A stretch of 64,000 nt of DNA from Cupriavidus sp. MP-37 (GTDB taxonomy: Bacteria > Pseudomonadota > Gammaproteobacteria > Burkholderiales > Burkholderiaceae): assembly GCF_020618415.1 (NCBI RefSeq), contig NZ_CP085344.1:2937001-3001000 (forward strand), in the 5' to 3' direction. Position numbers and translations under genes: made by a program. Below the pieces are notes generated by a model that was given only the letters and a program-made list of their open reading frames with translations, was not told the DNA's origin and did no database searches. This document shows, one piece after another, positions 49,813-58,800 of the stretch (positions are counted from its first letter, which is position 1; each line of letters begins with the position of its first letter).

Positions 49813-50715
49813 TCAGGCGGGGAACACGCCGGTCGACAGGTAGCGGTCGCCGCGGTCGCACACCACGAAGACGATGGTGGCGTTCTCGACTTCCTCGGCG
49901 ACGCGCAACGCCACGCACAGCGCACCGGCCGCGGAAATGCCGCAGAAGATGCCCTCTTCCGACGCCATGCGGCGCGCCATGTGCTCGGCATCGCTCTGGC
50001 TCACCGGCTCGGTGCGGTCGATGAACTTGGGATCGTAGATCTTGGGCAGATAGGCTTCGGGCCACTTGCGGATGCCCGGAATGCGCGAGCCTTCGGCCGG
50101 CTGCGCGCCGACGATCTGGATCCCGGGATTCTGCTCTTTGAGGAAGCGCGACACGCCGGTGATGGTGCCGGTGGTGCCCATCGCCGAAACGAAGTGGGTG
50201 ATGCGGCCGTCGGTATCGCGCCAGATTTCGGGCCCGGTACCCTCGTAGTGCGCCTGCGGGTTGTCCGGATTGGCGAACTGGTCGAGGATCACGCCCTTGC
50301 CGTCGCGCTCCATCGAATCGGCCAGGTCACGGGCGTACTCCATGCCGCCCTTGACCGGAGTCAGGATGATCTCCGCGCCGTAGGCGGCCATGCTCTGGCG
50401 GCGCTCGAGGCTCAGGTCCTCGGGCATGATCAGCACCATCTTGTAGCCGCGGATGGCCGCTGCCATGGCCAGCGCGATGCCGGTATTGCCCGAGGTCGCT
50501 TCGATCAGCGTATCGCCCGGCTTGATGCGCCCGCGCGCTTCGGCCCCGGCGATCATCGACACCGCCGGACGGTCCTTGACCGAACCGGCCGGATTGTTGC
50601 CTTCAAGCTTGCCGAGGATCACATTGCCGCGCGCGTCGTTGGCCGCGCCGGGAATGCGCTGCAGTCTGACCAGCGGCGTATTGCCGATGGTGTCTTCAAT
50701 TGTCTTGTAGGCCAT
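49813..50715 (-). CDS. cysM: Cysteine synthase B
   Basis: A 300-residue PLP enzyme that makes cysteine from O-acetylserine with sulfide or thiosulfate. The PLP lysine lies in PAGSVKDRPAVSMI, the phosphate loop is EATSGNTGIALAMAAA, and MPEDLSLERRQSMAAYGAE is the CysM-specific segment that separates it from CysK. The ATG at 50715 gives MAYKTIEDTIGNTPLV. A block of imperfect repeats lies in its leader. Confidence 0.95.
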   Translation of the reverse strand: MAYKTIEDTIGNTPLVRLQRIPGAANDARGNVILGKLEGNNPAGSVKDRPAVSMIAGAEARGRIKPGDTLIEATSGNTGIALAMAAAIRGYKMVLIMPEDLSLERRQSMAAYGAEIILTPVKGGMEYARDLADSMERDGKGVILDQFANPDNPQAHYEGTGPEIWRDTDGRITHFVSAMGTTGTITGVSRFLKEQNPGIQIVGAQPAEGSRIPGIRKWPEAYLPKIYDPKFIDRTEPVSQSDAEHMARRMASEEGIFCGISAAGALCVALRVAEEVENATIVFVVCDRGDRYLSTGVFPA

Positions 50716-50735
50716 GGGGGAACAAAGGTCGCAAA

Positions 50736-50779
50736 CGGGGGATGCCGAGGGGATGCCGGGGGGATTCCAGGTGGATTCC
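50736..50779. repeat. Four imperfect 11-bp direct repeats in the cysM leader
   Basis: Units of the form GGGG-ATGCC / GAGGGGATGCC / GGGGGGATTCC / AGGTGGATTCC in tandem, beginning 21 bp upstream of the cysM start on the opposite reading direction. A minus-strand -10-like TACAAT (50797-50792) precedes the block, so the repeats would lie in the 5' untranslated region. Their meaning is unknown; a slippage-prone spacer is possible. Confidence 0.45.
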
Positions 50780-50859
50780 AATTCGCCGGCCATTGTAATC
50801 CAGACCCTATCCCCTCGCCGGCAGGCGGGATTTGCACCGCCGGCCGGCTCCGCCGTGGC

Positions 50860-52161
50860 TCAGCCTTCCTCGCGGTTGCCTTCGCCCAGCAGGTGGTACA
50901 GCAGGATGCAGCCGAAGGTGGCGGTGCCGATACCGCCCAGCGTCATGCCGCCCAGCTTCAGCGTCAGGTCGCCGGCCGCCACCGTCAGCGTAGCGCCGAC
51001 CGTGATCAGGTTGCGCGAGCTGGAGAAGTCCACATGGTTCTGCACCCAGATCCGGCCCGCGGTGGCGGCGATCAGGCCGAACACGACAATGGTCAGTCCG
51101 CCGATCACCGGCCCCGGGATGGTCAGGATCAACGCGCCGAACTTGGGCGAGAATCCCAGCAGGATGGCCACCGCGGCCGCCACCACGAAGATCAGCGTCG
51201 AATAGATCTTGGTGACCGCCATCACCCCCATGTTTTCGGCATAGGTGGTCACGCCGGTGCCGCCGCCGCTGGCCGACAGCATGGTGGCGATGCCGTCGCC
51301 GATAAAGGCGCGGCCGATGTACGGATCGAGGTTGCGGCCGGTCATCACGCCGATGGCCTTGATATGGCCGAGGTTCTCGGCCACCAGCACGATCGCCACC
51401 GGCGCGATCAGCAGCATCGCGTTGAGTTCGAAGGTCGGCGCGGTGAACGCCGGCAGGCCGAACCAGCTGGCGGTGGCCACGCCGGAAAAATCGATCGGCT
51501 TGCCCAGCCCCATCACATTGGTGCCCAGGTAGTAGGCGAGATAGCCGGCCAGGCCGCCGATCAGCACCGGCAGGCGTCCGATCATGCCGGGCGCGCGCAC
51601 CGCGACCAGCCCCACCGCGACCACGGTCAGCAGCCCCACCCAGGTATCCAGCGCCGCACCGCTGACCGCCTTGACCGCCACCGGGGCCAGGTTCAGTCCG
51701 ATCGCCGCGACGATGGCGCCGGTCACCACCGGCGGCATCAGCTTTTCCACCCAGGCGTAGCCCGCTGCCTGCACGATCAGCCCGATCAGCGTGTACAGCG
51801 CGCCTGCGGCGATGATGCCCCCCAGCGCCACCGGGATATTGAGGTTGGGGCCGCTGCCGGCATAGCCGGTGGCGGCGATCACCACGGCAATGAAGGCAAA
51901 GCTGGAGCCCAGGTAGCTGGGCACCCGGCCGCGCACGCACAGGAAGAAGATCAGCGTGCCGATGCCGGAAAACAGGATGGCGATATTCGGGTTGAAGCCC
52001 ATCAGGATCGGCGCGATGGCGGTCGAGCCGAACATCGCCACCACGTGCTGGATCCCGGCCAGCAGCGTCTGCCCCGCGGGCAGCCGCTCATCGGGGCCGA
52101 TCACGCCCCCGGTCTTGAGCCGCCATTGCGGCAGGAATCCCGCGTCCTCGCCATTCGCCAT
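50860..52161 (-). CDS. uraA: Uracil/xanthine:cation symporter (NCS2 family)
   Basis: A 433-residue inner membrane protein with about 14 spans, starting MANGEDAGFLPQWRLKTGGV. The NCS2 signatures GIQHVVAMFGSTAIAPILMGF near the start, IVLVAENLGHIKAIGVMTGRN (substrate-binding glutamate) and GGGTGVTTYAENMGVMAVTKIYS are diagnostic; the ENLGH form favours uracil over xanthine. It supplies substrate that upp (7.8 kb) can salvage. Uracil specificity is inferred from motif type; a xanthine permease remains possible. An ATG further upstream would add 54 atypical residues. Confidence 0.88.
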   Translation of the reverse strand: MANGEDAGFLPQWRLKTGGVIGPDERLPAGQTLLAGIQHVVAMFGSTAIAPILMGFNPNIAILFSGIGTLIFFLCVRGRVPSYLGSSFAFIAVVIAATGYAGSGPNLNIPVALGGIIAAGALYTLIGLIVQAAGYAWVEKLMPPVVTGAIVAAIGLNLAPVAVKAVSGAALDTWVGLLTVVAVGLVAVRAPGMIGRLPVLIGGLAGYLAYYLGTNVMGLGKPIDFSGVATASWFGLPAFTAPTFELNAMLLIAPVAIVLVAENLGHIKAIGVMTGRNLDPYIGRAFIGDGIATMLSASGGGTGVTTYAENMGVMAVTKIYSTLIFVVAAAVAILLGFSPKFGALILTIPGPVIGGLTIVVFGLIAATAGRIWVQNHVDFSSSRNLITVGATLTVAAGDLTLKLGGMTLGGIGTATFGCILLYHLLGEGNREEG

Positions 52162-52417
52162 ATTGTCTTGCTCCCTGTGGTCCGGGCTGGCCGCCGGATC
52201 GCGGCCGCCGCGCTTGTGCCTGGTTGTTAGGTTGTGGAATGCCGGTCGGCAGCCGCGCGGCAGGTCCTGCCTGCGCGGCGTCCGCATGATACTCCGCCGC
52301 CACGGGGCCTGCGAAGCCGGCAATCTTTAGCACAACGCGTACCAGCAACAACGAGCCACAACGAGCCACAACGCACCCGGCCGCAGCACGACCGGGCACA
52401 GGGCAGCGCGGTCAGCG

Positions 52418-52807
52418 CTAGCGCGCCGGCTTTGCCGGCGCGGGCGTGGCCTTTGCCCCCTTGGCGGGCGCTGCAGGCGGCGCCGCGGATGGCGCGGCGG
52501 CGCTCGTCCCCTTGCCGGCGATGGTCAGGCCAGCATCCTGCAACTTGGCCACGGACTTCGGCCCGATGCCGCTGACGCGCTCGGCCAGGTCGGCGGCGTC
52601 CTTGTACGGCCCGCGCTTGTTGCGCTCTTCGACGATGTGGCGGGCCGTGGCCGGTCCCACGCCCTTGACCGAAGTCAGCGCCGCCTCGTCCGCTGTGTTG
52701 ACATCGACCGCGGCACGCGCGGTGCCGCCGGCAAGCAGGCACAAGCTTGCCGCGAGGGAGATCAGGGAAAAACGCCGGGCAAGCTGCCCGATCCAGTGCA
52801 TGGCCAT
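52418..52807 (-). CDS. ComEA-like helix-hairpin-helix DNA-binding protein
   Basis: A 129-residue secreted or anchored protein. A signal-like hydrophobic N-terminus (FSLISLAASLCLLAGGTARA) is followed by the ComEA double helix-hairpin-helix domain: VDVNTADEAALTSVKGVGPATARHIVEER and LAERVSGIGPKSVAKLQDAG. The tail is Ala/Pro/Lys-rich. ComEA binds incoming DNA in the periplasm during natural transformation; proteins of this short type occur widely in beta-proteobacteria, and a competence role is not established here. Confidence 0.82.
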   Translation of the reverse strand: MAMHWIGQLARRFSLISLAASLCLLAGGTARAAVDVNTADEAALTSVKGVGPATARHIVEERNKRGPYKDAADLAERVSGIGPKSVAKLQDAGLTIAGKGTSAAAPSAAPPAAPAKGAKATPAPAKPAR

Positions 52808-52982
52808 AAAGGCTCTCCTTTCCTGTGGATGGTCTGAGGTACCACCCCCGCCGGGGCGGCGAGGTCAGGTCAGGATAGGGTCGCGCCGCGAGCGCGGCGC
52901 ATGCGGCAACAAAAGTTGACACCGGCCGCACGAAAGCGTGTCAGCCGGCGCAAGGCAGGGACGATGCGGGGACGATGCGGGT

Positions 52983-53978
52983 TCAGCCGTTGCGCTCGAG
53001 CAGCCAGCGGCAGTAGCGCGCCACGCCTTCCTCGACGGTCAGGAAGCGTTCGCTGTAGCCGGCGCCGCGCAGCTTGGACACATCCGACTGCGTGAAGCAC
53101 TGGTACTTGCCGCGCAGCGCGTCGGGAAACTTGACGTACTCGACCAGCCCTTCCTGCACCAGGTCGTCCAGCGACAGCGGTGGCTTGCCCTCGGCCTCGC
53201 GCAGCGTGTTGACCACGGTGGCGGCGATGTCGTTGAACGGCTGGGCGCGGCCGGTGCCCAGGTTGAAGATGCCGGACTTCTCCGGATGGTCCAAGAAGAA
53301 CAGGTTGACCTTGACCACGTCCTCGACCGAGATGAAATCGCGGCTCTGCATGCCAGGGCCGTAGCCACCGTATTCGCCGAACAGCTTCACCGTGCCGTCG
53401 GCGCGGAACTGGTTGAAGTTGTGGAACGCCACCGAGGCCATGCGGCCCTTGTGCGTTTCGCGCGGCCCGTACACGTTGAAGTAGCGGAAGCCGACGATCT
53501 GCGACAGTGCCGACGGCAGGCGGCGGCGCACGATCTGGTCGAACAGGAACTTGGAGTAGCCGTACACGTTGAGCGGACGCTCGAACTCGCGGTCTTCGCG
53601 GAACACCTGCGAGGCGCCGTAGGTCGCCGCCGACGACGCATAGAGGAACTGCGTGCCCTGCTCCAGGCAGCTCTCCATCAGCGACAGCGTGTAGCGGTAG
53701 TTGTTCTCCATCATGTAGCGGCCGTCGGTCTCCATGGTGTCGGAGCACGCGCCTTCATGGAACACCGCGCGGACCTTGCCGAACTCGCCGCGGGCAAAGC
53801 GCGCGAGGAAGTCCTGCTTGTCCAGGTAATCGGAGATCTCGCAATCGACCAGGTTGTGGAACTTGTCGGCGCGGGTCAGGTTGTCGACGGCGATGACATG
53901 GGTCTCGCCGCGTTCATTCAGGCCCTTGACGAGATTGCTGCCGATAAAACCCGCGGCACCGGTGACGATGATGGTCAT
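52983..53978 (-). CDS. hldD: ADP-L-glycero-D-manno-heptose-6-epimerase
   Basis: A 331-residue NADP-dependent epimerase, the last step in making the ADP-heptose used by WaaC. The nucleotide motif [19 protein letters not shown] is at the start, the [22 protein letters not shown] block is characteristic of HldD, and the catalytic YxxxK is in [10 protein letters not shown]. It follows hldE on the same strand by 26 bp. The length is typical. Confidence 0.97.
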   Translation of the reverse strand: MTIIVTGAAGFIGSNLVKGLNERGETHVIAVDNLTRADKFHNLVDCEISDYLDKQDFLARFARGEFGKVRAVFHEGACSDTMETDGRYMMENNYRYTLSLMESCLEQGTQFLYASSAATYGASQVFREDREFERPLNVYGYSKFLFDQIVRRRLPSALSQIVGFRYFNVYGPRETHKGRMASVAFHNFNQFRADGTVKLFGEYGGYGPGMQSRDFISVEDVVKVNLFFLDHPEKSGIFNLGTGRAQPFNDIAATVVNTLREAEGKPPLSLDDLVQEGLVEYVKFPDALRGKYQCFTQSDVSKLRGAGYSERFLTVEEGVARYCRWLLERNG

Positions 53979-54004
53979 GGTCGGATCAAAAGTGGGCGCG
54001 CGCC

Positions 54005-54952
54005 TCAGGCGGCGGCGCCGAACAATTCAGGATAAGTGACGACGGCGGTGCCCAGCTTGCCGACCACGATGCCGCCGGCGCGATTGGCATGCTGCACGGC
54101 TTCCTTGAGCGGCACGCCGGCACCCATCATGGTGGCGAGCGTGGCGATCACGGTGTCGCCCGCACCGGATACATCATAGACCTCGCGCGCCTGGGCGGAG
54201 ACGTGCAGCACTTCGGCTTCGGTATAGAGCGTCATGCCCTCTTCCGAGCGCGTCAGCAGCAACGCTTCGAGCTGCAGTGCGCGGCGCAGGTTCTGCGCGC
54301 GGATGGTCAGGTCGGCCTCGGTCTTCCAGGCGCCGACCACGGCGCGCATCTCGGCGCGGTTGGGGGTGATCAGCGTGGCGCCGCGGTAGCGCGAGTAGTC
54401 GTCGCCCTTGGGATCGACCAGCACCTTGCGCCCGGCCGCGCGGCCGGCATCGATCATGCGCGTGACATGGGTCAGCCCGCCCTTGCCGTAGTCGGACAAC
54501 ACCAGCACCTGGTAATCGTTGATCAGGCCCTGGAAGCGGTCCTGTACCGCGAGCAGCACTTCATGCGCCGGCGTATTCTCGAAATCGACGCGCAGCAGCT
54601 GCTGCTGGTGCGCTACCACGCGCAGCTTGATGGTGGTGTTGATCTTGGCATCGCGGTGCAGGTAGGGCTGCACGTGGCTCTCGGCCAGCAGGGCCTCGAG
54701 CGTGCGCGCCGGCTCGTCGTCGCCGACCACGCCCAGCATGCCCACGCGCGCGCCCAGCGCCGCGGCGTTGCGGGCCACGTTGGCGGCGCCGCCCAGGCGC
54801 TCGTCGCTGCGCTTGACCTGCACCACCGGCACCGGCGCTTCGGGCGAAATGCGCTCGACGTCGCCGAACCAATAGCGGTCCAGCATCATGTCGCCGACCA
54901 CCAGGATATGGGACTGCCGGATCTGCTCCTGCGGAATGACGGTCTTGTTCAT
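54005..54952 (-). CDS. hldA: D-glycero-beta-D-manno-heptose-7-phosphate kinase
   Basis: A 315-residue PfkB-family sugar kinase making heptose 1,7-bisphosphate. Conserved segments are [40 protein letters not shown], the ATP site [22 protein letters not shown] and SDYGKGGL. The adenylyltransferase half found in E. coli HldE is absent, so this is the stand-alone kinase form (HldA/RfaE1); the partner HldC must be elsewhere. The start at 54952 gives [21 protein letters not shown]. Confidence 0.93.
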   Translation of the reverse strand: MNKTVIPQEQIRQSHILVVGDMMLDRYWFGDVERISPEAPVPVVQVKRSDERLGGAANVARNAAALGARVGMLGVVGDDEPARTLEALLAESHVQPYLHRDAKINTTIKLRVVAHQQQLLRVDFENTPAHEVLLAVQDRFQGLINDYQVLVLSDYGKGGLTHVTRMIDAGRAAGRKVLVDPKGDDYSRYRGATLITPNRAEMRAVVGAWKTEADLTIRAQNLRRALQLEALLLTRSEEGMTLYTEAEVLHVSAQAREVYDVSGAGDTVIATLATMMGAGVPLKEAVQHANRAGGIVVGKLGTAVVTYPELFGAAA

Positions 54953-55032
54953 GAAGATCCTTGGCAAGGTCGCGGCGGCCGCGGCCACCGCGTTAGCTTA
55001 TCGGTTGATGAGTCGGTTGACCCGCCTGCGCC

Positions 55033-56421
55033 TCATTCGTTCGCCGGCGCTGCCTTGCGGGTCGGGCGGCCGATGGCGTGGTATTCCACGCCGGTCTCGC
55101 GCATCGCCTCGGGCTCATACAAATTGCGTCCATCGAAAATCACCGGCGACTTCAGCCGCCGCTTGATCTGCGCGAAATCGGGGCTGCGGAACACCTTCCA
55201 TTCGGTCACGATCGCCAGCGCGTCGGCGCCGTCGAGGGCGTCCATCTGGTGCTGGTGGAAGCTCACGCGCGCGGCGCCGCCCGGCACGTCGGCGAGGTCG
55301 GCCTCGAGCACCCGCCGGGCCTCGGCCATCGACACCGGATCATGCACGCGCAGCGACGCACCGCGCGACACCAGCTCTCGCGCCAGCACGCGCGACGGCG
55401 CCTCGCGCATGTCATCGGTATTGGGCTTGAACGCCAGGCCCCAGACCGCGAACACGCGGCCGCTCAGGTCGTCGCCGAAACGGCGCACGATCTTCTGGCC
55501 AAGCACGCGCTTCTGCGCGCCGTTGACGGCTTCCACCGCCTCCAGCACGCGCATCGGCTTGCCGTGGTCGGCGGCGGTGCGCATCAGCGCCTGCACGTCC
55601 TTGGGAAAGCACGATCCGCCATAGCCGGCGCCGGCATACAGGAAACTGTAGCCGATGCGCGGGTCCGAGCCGATGCCCATGCGCACCAGCTCGATATCGG
55701 CGCCGACTTCGTCGGCGAGGTTGGCCAGCTCGTTCATGAACGAGATGCGCGTGGCCAGCATCGAATTGGCCGCGTACTTGGTGAACTCGGCCGAGCGCAC
55801 GTCCATATAGAAGGTGCGCTCGTGATGGCGGTTGAACGGCGCGTACAGCTGCCGCATGGTGGCCTGCGCGTGGCGGCCGGCGGCGTCGGCATTGCAGCCC
55901 AGCACGATGCGGTCGGGGCGCATGAAGTCTTCGACCGCGGCGCCCTCCTTCAGGAACTCGGGGTTCGACACCACCGAGAACTGCAGGTCTTCCAGCCCGC
56001 GCGCGGCCAGTTCCTCGCGGATCGCCGCGGTGACGCGGTCGCCGGTGCCCACCGGCACGGTCGATTTGTCGACCACCACCTTGAAGCCGGTCATGTGGCG
56101 GCCGATATTGCGCGCCGCCGCCAGCACGTACTTGAGGTCGGCCGAGCCGTCCTCGTCCGGCGGCGTGCCCACGGCGATGAACTGCACGTCGGCATGCTCG
56201 ACACTGGCCGCCACATCGGTGGAAAAGGTCAGGCGGCCGGCCTCGCGGTTGCGCTGGATCAGTTCCTGCAGGCCGGGCTCGTAGATCGGCACGCCGCCCG
56301 CATTGAGCAGCGCGATCTTCTGTTCGTCCAGGTCCAGGCAGAACACGTCGTTGCCCTGTTCCGCCAGGCAGGCGCCGGTGACCAGACCCACGTAGCCGCT
56401 GCCGATAATGGTGACTTTCAT
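55033..56421 (-). CDS. udg: UDP-glucose 6-dehydrogenase
   Basis: A 462-residue enzyme oxidising UDP-glucose to UDP-glucuronate, a precursor for polysaccharides and for aminoarabinose-modified lipid A. The NAD motif [19 protein letters not shown] is at the start, and the catalytic cysteine is C271 in [15 protein letters not shown]. The C-terminal domain includes [18 protein letters not shown]. It lies between lapB and hldA in the same direction. Confidence 0.96.
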   Translation of the reverse strand: MKVTIIGSGYVGLVTGACLAEQGNDVFCLDLDEQKIALLNAGGVPIYEPGLQELIQRNREAGRLTFSTDVAASVEHADVQFIAVGTPPDEDGSADLKYVLAAARNIGRHMTGFKVVVDKSTVPVGTGDRVTAAIREELAARGLEDLQFSVVSNPEFLKEGAAVEDFMRPDRIVLGCNADAAGRHAQATMRQLYAPFNRHHERTFYMDVRSAEFTKYAANSMLATRISFMNELANLADEVGADIELVRMGIGSDPRIGYSFLYAGAGYGGSCFPKDVQALMRTAADHGKPMRVLEAVEAVNGAQKRVLGQKIVRRFGDDLSGRVFAVWGLAFKPNTDDMREAPSRVLARELVSRGASLRVHDPVSMAEARRVLEADLADVPGGAARVSFHQHQMDALDGADALAIVTEWKVFRSPDFAQIKRRLKSPVIFDGRNLYEPEAMRETGVEYHAIGRPTRKAAPANE

Positions 56422-56456
56422 AGCTTCAATTCACATGCCTTGCACGGCCACCGCAA

Positions 56457-57701
56457 TCAGCCGAGCGTTTCGGAACGCCGCGGGGCATAGGTTTCCCAGC
56501 GGTTGCAACCAGGGCACTGCCAATAGAACAGCCGCGCACGGAACCCGCATTCGCGGCAGGTATAGCGCGCCAGGTTGCGCGTGCGCAGTTGCAGCAGGTC
56601 GCGGATGGCGGTGGTTTCCTTCGCTTCGTCGCCATCTTGCGCGCCATCTTGCGCGCCTTCAGCCGGGCCAGCCGCGGCGTCGACCCCAGCGGTTTGCGCG
56701 GCGGGCGCGGCGACGGCCACTGCCGCCTGCGCCTCGAAATACTTGGTCAGCGCCAGCAGCGTGGGCTGGCGCCGCAGCTGCTCGCGCATCAGTTGCGCCG
56801 CGGCTTCCGGGCCGTTCACTTCCAGCTCGGCCTTGTACGCGGTATCGAGCACCTCGGGCGCGAGCTTGCCCTTGAGCAGGCCGCGCAGCCATTCCAGCGC
56901 CACGCCCTGCTCGTCCAGCGCGGCATAGGCCTTGACCACGCGCTCGGCCACCAGCGGCAGGAACGACGCATCCTGCCGCTCGATGCCGAGCCAGTGGCCC
57001 AGCGCCGCGCGCGCATCGCCAGCGGCCGCGGCGACGTCGCCCAGCAGGATCGGCGCGCGCACGTTGGCGGGATTTTCGGCCACCGCCTGGTTCAGCCATT
57101 TCACCGCATCTTCCGGGCGCTTGCGCTGCAGCGCGTCCTGCGCCAGCTCGCAGCAGAACTGCGCGATCTGCAGGCTGTAGCTCTTCTGCTCGAGCGTCTG
57201 CAGTTCGCGCGCGGCATCAATGGCCTTCTGCCATTCCTTTTCCACTTCATAGAGCTCGAGCAGCACGCGCTTGGCCGAGGCCGCATACGGGCCCGACATC
57301 AGCCGGCGCAGCGATTCCTCGGCACGGTCCAGCAGGCCCGCGCGCAGGTAGTCTTCGCCCAGCTCGAACAACGCATGCTCGCGCTCGGGCTCGGGCAGAT
57401 CGGGGCGCGTGGCCAGGTTCTGGTGCACGCGGATGGCGCGCTCGGTTTCGCCGCGGCGCCGGAACAGCGCGCCCAGCGCAAAGTGCAGTTCGGTGGTTTC
57501 CGGGTCCAGCCGGGCCACTTCGACAAAGGCGTCGATGGCCTTGTCGGGCTGCTCGTTGAGCAGGAAATTGAGTCCCTTGAAGTAGGAGCGCGGCAAGGCG
57601 CCCTGCTCGCTGATGAGCTGGCGCACGTCGAAGCGCGCCGCCATCCAGCCCAGGCCAAAGACAAGCGGCAGCGCCAGCAGCCACCAGGTTTCGAACATCA
57701 T
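56457..57701 (-). CDS. lapB: Lipopolysaccharide assembly protein B (TPR and rubredoxin-like)
   Basis: A 414-residue inner membrane-anchored cytoplasmic protein (E. coli LapB/YciM, 389). One N-terminal span (WWLLALPLVFGLGWMAARFD), then a TPR superhelix (about 40-340), then an Ala-rich linker and a rubredoxin-like metal site CRECGFRARLFYWQCPGC near the end. LapB regulates LpxC turnover through FtsH and so limits LPS synthesis. Two adjacent ATG codons (57701, 57698) could start it. It follows lapA by 3 bp. Confidence 0.93.
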   Translation of the reverse strand: MMFETWWLLALPLVFGLGWMAARFDVRQLISEQGALPRSYFKGLNFLLNEQPDKAIDAFVEVARLDPETTELHFALGALFRRRGETERAIRVHQNLATRPDLPEPEREHALFELGEDYLRAGLLDRAEESLRRLMSGPYAASAKRVLLELYEVEKEWQKAIDAARELQTLEQKSYSLQIAQFCCELAQDALQRKRPEDAVKWLNQAVAENPANVRAPILLGDVAAAAGDARAALGHWLGIERQDASFLPLVAERVVKAYAALDEQGVALEWLRGLLKGKLAPEVLDTAYKAELEVNGPEAAAQLMREQLRRQPTLLALTKYFEAQAAVAVAAPAAQTAGVDAAAGPAEGAQDGAQDGDEAKETTAIRDLLQLRTRNLARYTCRECGFRARLFYWQCPGCNRWETYAPRRSETLG

Positions 57702-57704
57702 GGA

Positions 57705-58067
57705 TCAGACTTTCGGGCCGACTACGTTATAGGGAGACTTGCCGTCGCGCGGCACCGGGGCGGCGCTTGCCGGTGCCGTCGATGGCGCCGCCGATGGCGA
57801 CGTCGATGGCGCCGTCGAGGCCCGGGCGTCCGCGAGCGCCCGGCGCAGCTTCGCCAGTTCCATGCGCTGGCGCATCATTCCGGGCGCCACCGAGGCCAGC
57901 GCGGCCACCGCCCCCAGCGCAAACGCGGCAAACAGGATCAGGATCAGCGGCGCATGCCAGACGGCATTGAAGAACAGCTGCAGCGAAGCTTCTGCGGTAT
58001 TGCGCAGGGCCAGCACGAACAGCAGCACGAATACGACGATGCGGACGATCCAGGCAAACAGTTTCAT
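57705..58067 (-). CDS. lapA: Lipopolysaccharide assembly protein A domain protein (LapA/DUF1049)
   Basis: A 120-residue membrane protein starting MKLFAWIVRIVVFVLLFVLALRNTAEASLQLF. Two spans (about 5-21 and 40-62) flank a short conserved loop, and a Leu-Arg-rich helix QRMELAKLRRALAD follows, as in LapA. The C-terminal third is a Ser/Ala/Pro-rich low-complexity repeat (TAPSTSPSAAPSTAPAS). It is translated just ahead of lapB. Confidence 0.88.
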   Translation of the reverse strand: MKLFAWIVRIVVFVLLFVLALRNTAEASLQLFFNAVWHAPLILILFAAFALGAVAALASVAPGMMRQRMELAKLRRALADARASTAPSTSPSAAPSTAPASAAPVPRDGKSPYNVVGPKV

Positions 58068-58286
58068 GCGGGTAAGCGGCGAGGCAGCGTGGCGATGGGG
58101 CAGGCAAGCACGGAGACAGCGGGTAACACGACGCCCTGTGCGAGGCCCGGCAAAGACCCCGGCATTGTAACGGAATCACTTCACGGATTCGGTAACGTGG
58201 CGGTAACGGCGTCCCGGCTCACGCCTCGCTGGTGTCGGAGGCAGGCCGTACCGGCGATGCGGCGTGCCACCGCAAATCGCATGGAC

Positions 58287-58316
58287 AAAAAAAAGCGCCC
58301 CAAGGAGCGCTTTTTT
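58287..58316 (-). terminator. Intrinsic terminator after ihfB
   Basis: AAAAAGCGC pairs with GCGCTTTTT around a small imperfect inner helix (CCCCAAGGA), with a U-run of eight on the minus strand. It lies 35 bp beyond the ihfB stop, which isolates lapA-lapB from the rpsA-ihfB unit. Confidence 0.88.
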
Positions 58317-58350
58317 GACAATACAGCAACAGACTGTGAGGCAAGGCCGG

Positions 58351-58770
58351 TCAGGAGCGAATGAAATCCAGTCCGCTCTCATGCAAACCCGTCGGCGCGG
58401 CGGATGCCGCGCCCTGGCTGGCCTTGCCCGGCAGGGCTTGCGCCGTGCCGCCGGAATGGCCGTTGCCATTGGCGCCCGAGGGCGCCGGCTGGCTGCGGTC
58501 AACCCGTTCACGCAATTCCTTGCCCGCCTTGAAGTGCGGCACCCGTTTCTCAGGCACCAGCACCCGCTCGCCGGACTTGGGATTGCGCCCCACGCGAGGC
58601 GGACGCTTGTTCAGACCAAAACTGCCGAATCCGCGGATCTCGATGCGGTGGCCGTCGGCCAACGCTTCGGACATCGCGTCGAGTATCGTTTTCACCGAGA
58701 TGTCCGCATCCCGCAGCAGCAGCTGGGGGAAGCGGGCAGCCAGTTTTTCGACAAGCTCCGACTTGGTCAT
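58351..58770 (-). CDS. ihfB: Integration host factor beta subunit with extended C-terminus
   Basis: A nucleoid protein that bends DNA as an IHF-alpha/beta heterodimer. The IHF-beta fold fills about residues 1-93, with [52 protein letters not shown] and the end [13 protein letters not shown]. About 45 further residues rich in Gly, Ala, Asn and Ser follow ([18 protein letters not shown]), giving 139 residues against 94-107 usual. The chosen start is the second Met (58770); one two codons upstream is possible. It sits directly after rpsA as in most proteobacteria. Confidence 0.95.
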   Translation of the reverse strand: MTKSELVEKLAARFPQLLLRDADISVKTILDAMSEALADGHRIEIRGFGSFGLNKRPPRVGRNPKSGERVLVPEKRVPHFKAGKELRERVDRSQPAPSGANGNGHSGGTAQALPGKASQGAASAAPTGLHESGLDFIRS

Positions 58771-58800
58771 GGGCATACGCGCAAGCGCGGGGGCCTGCGA

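Noticed and set aside
49774..52230. Plus-strand open frame of about 818 codons opposite cysM and uraA
   Set aside because: Low-complexity His/Asp/Gln/Arg-rich shadow crossing a terminator and two genes.
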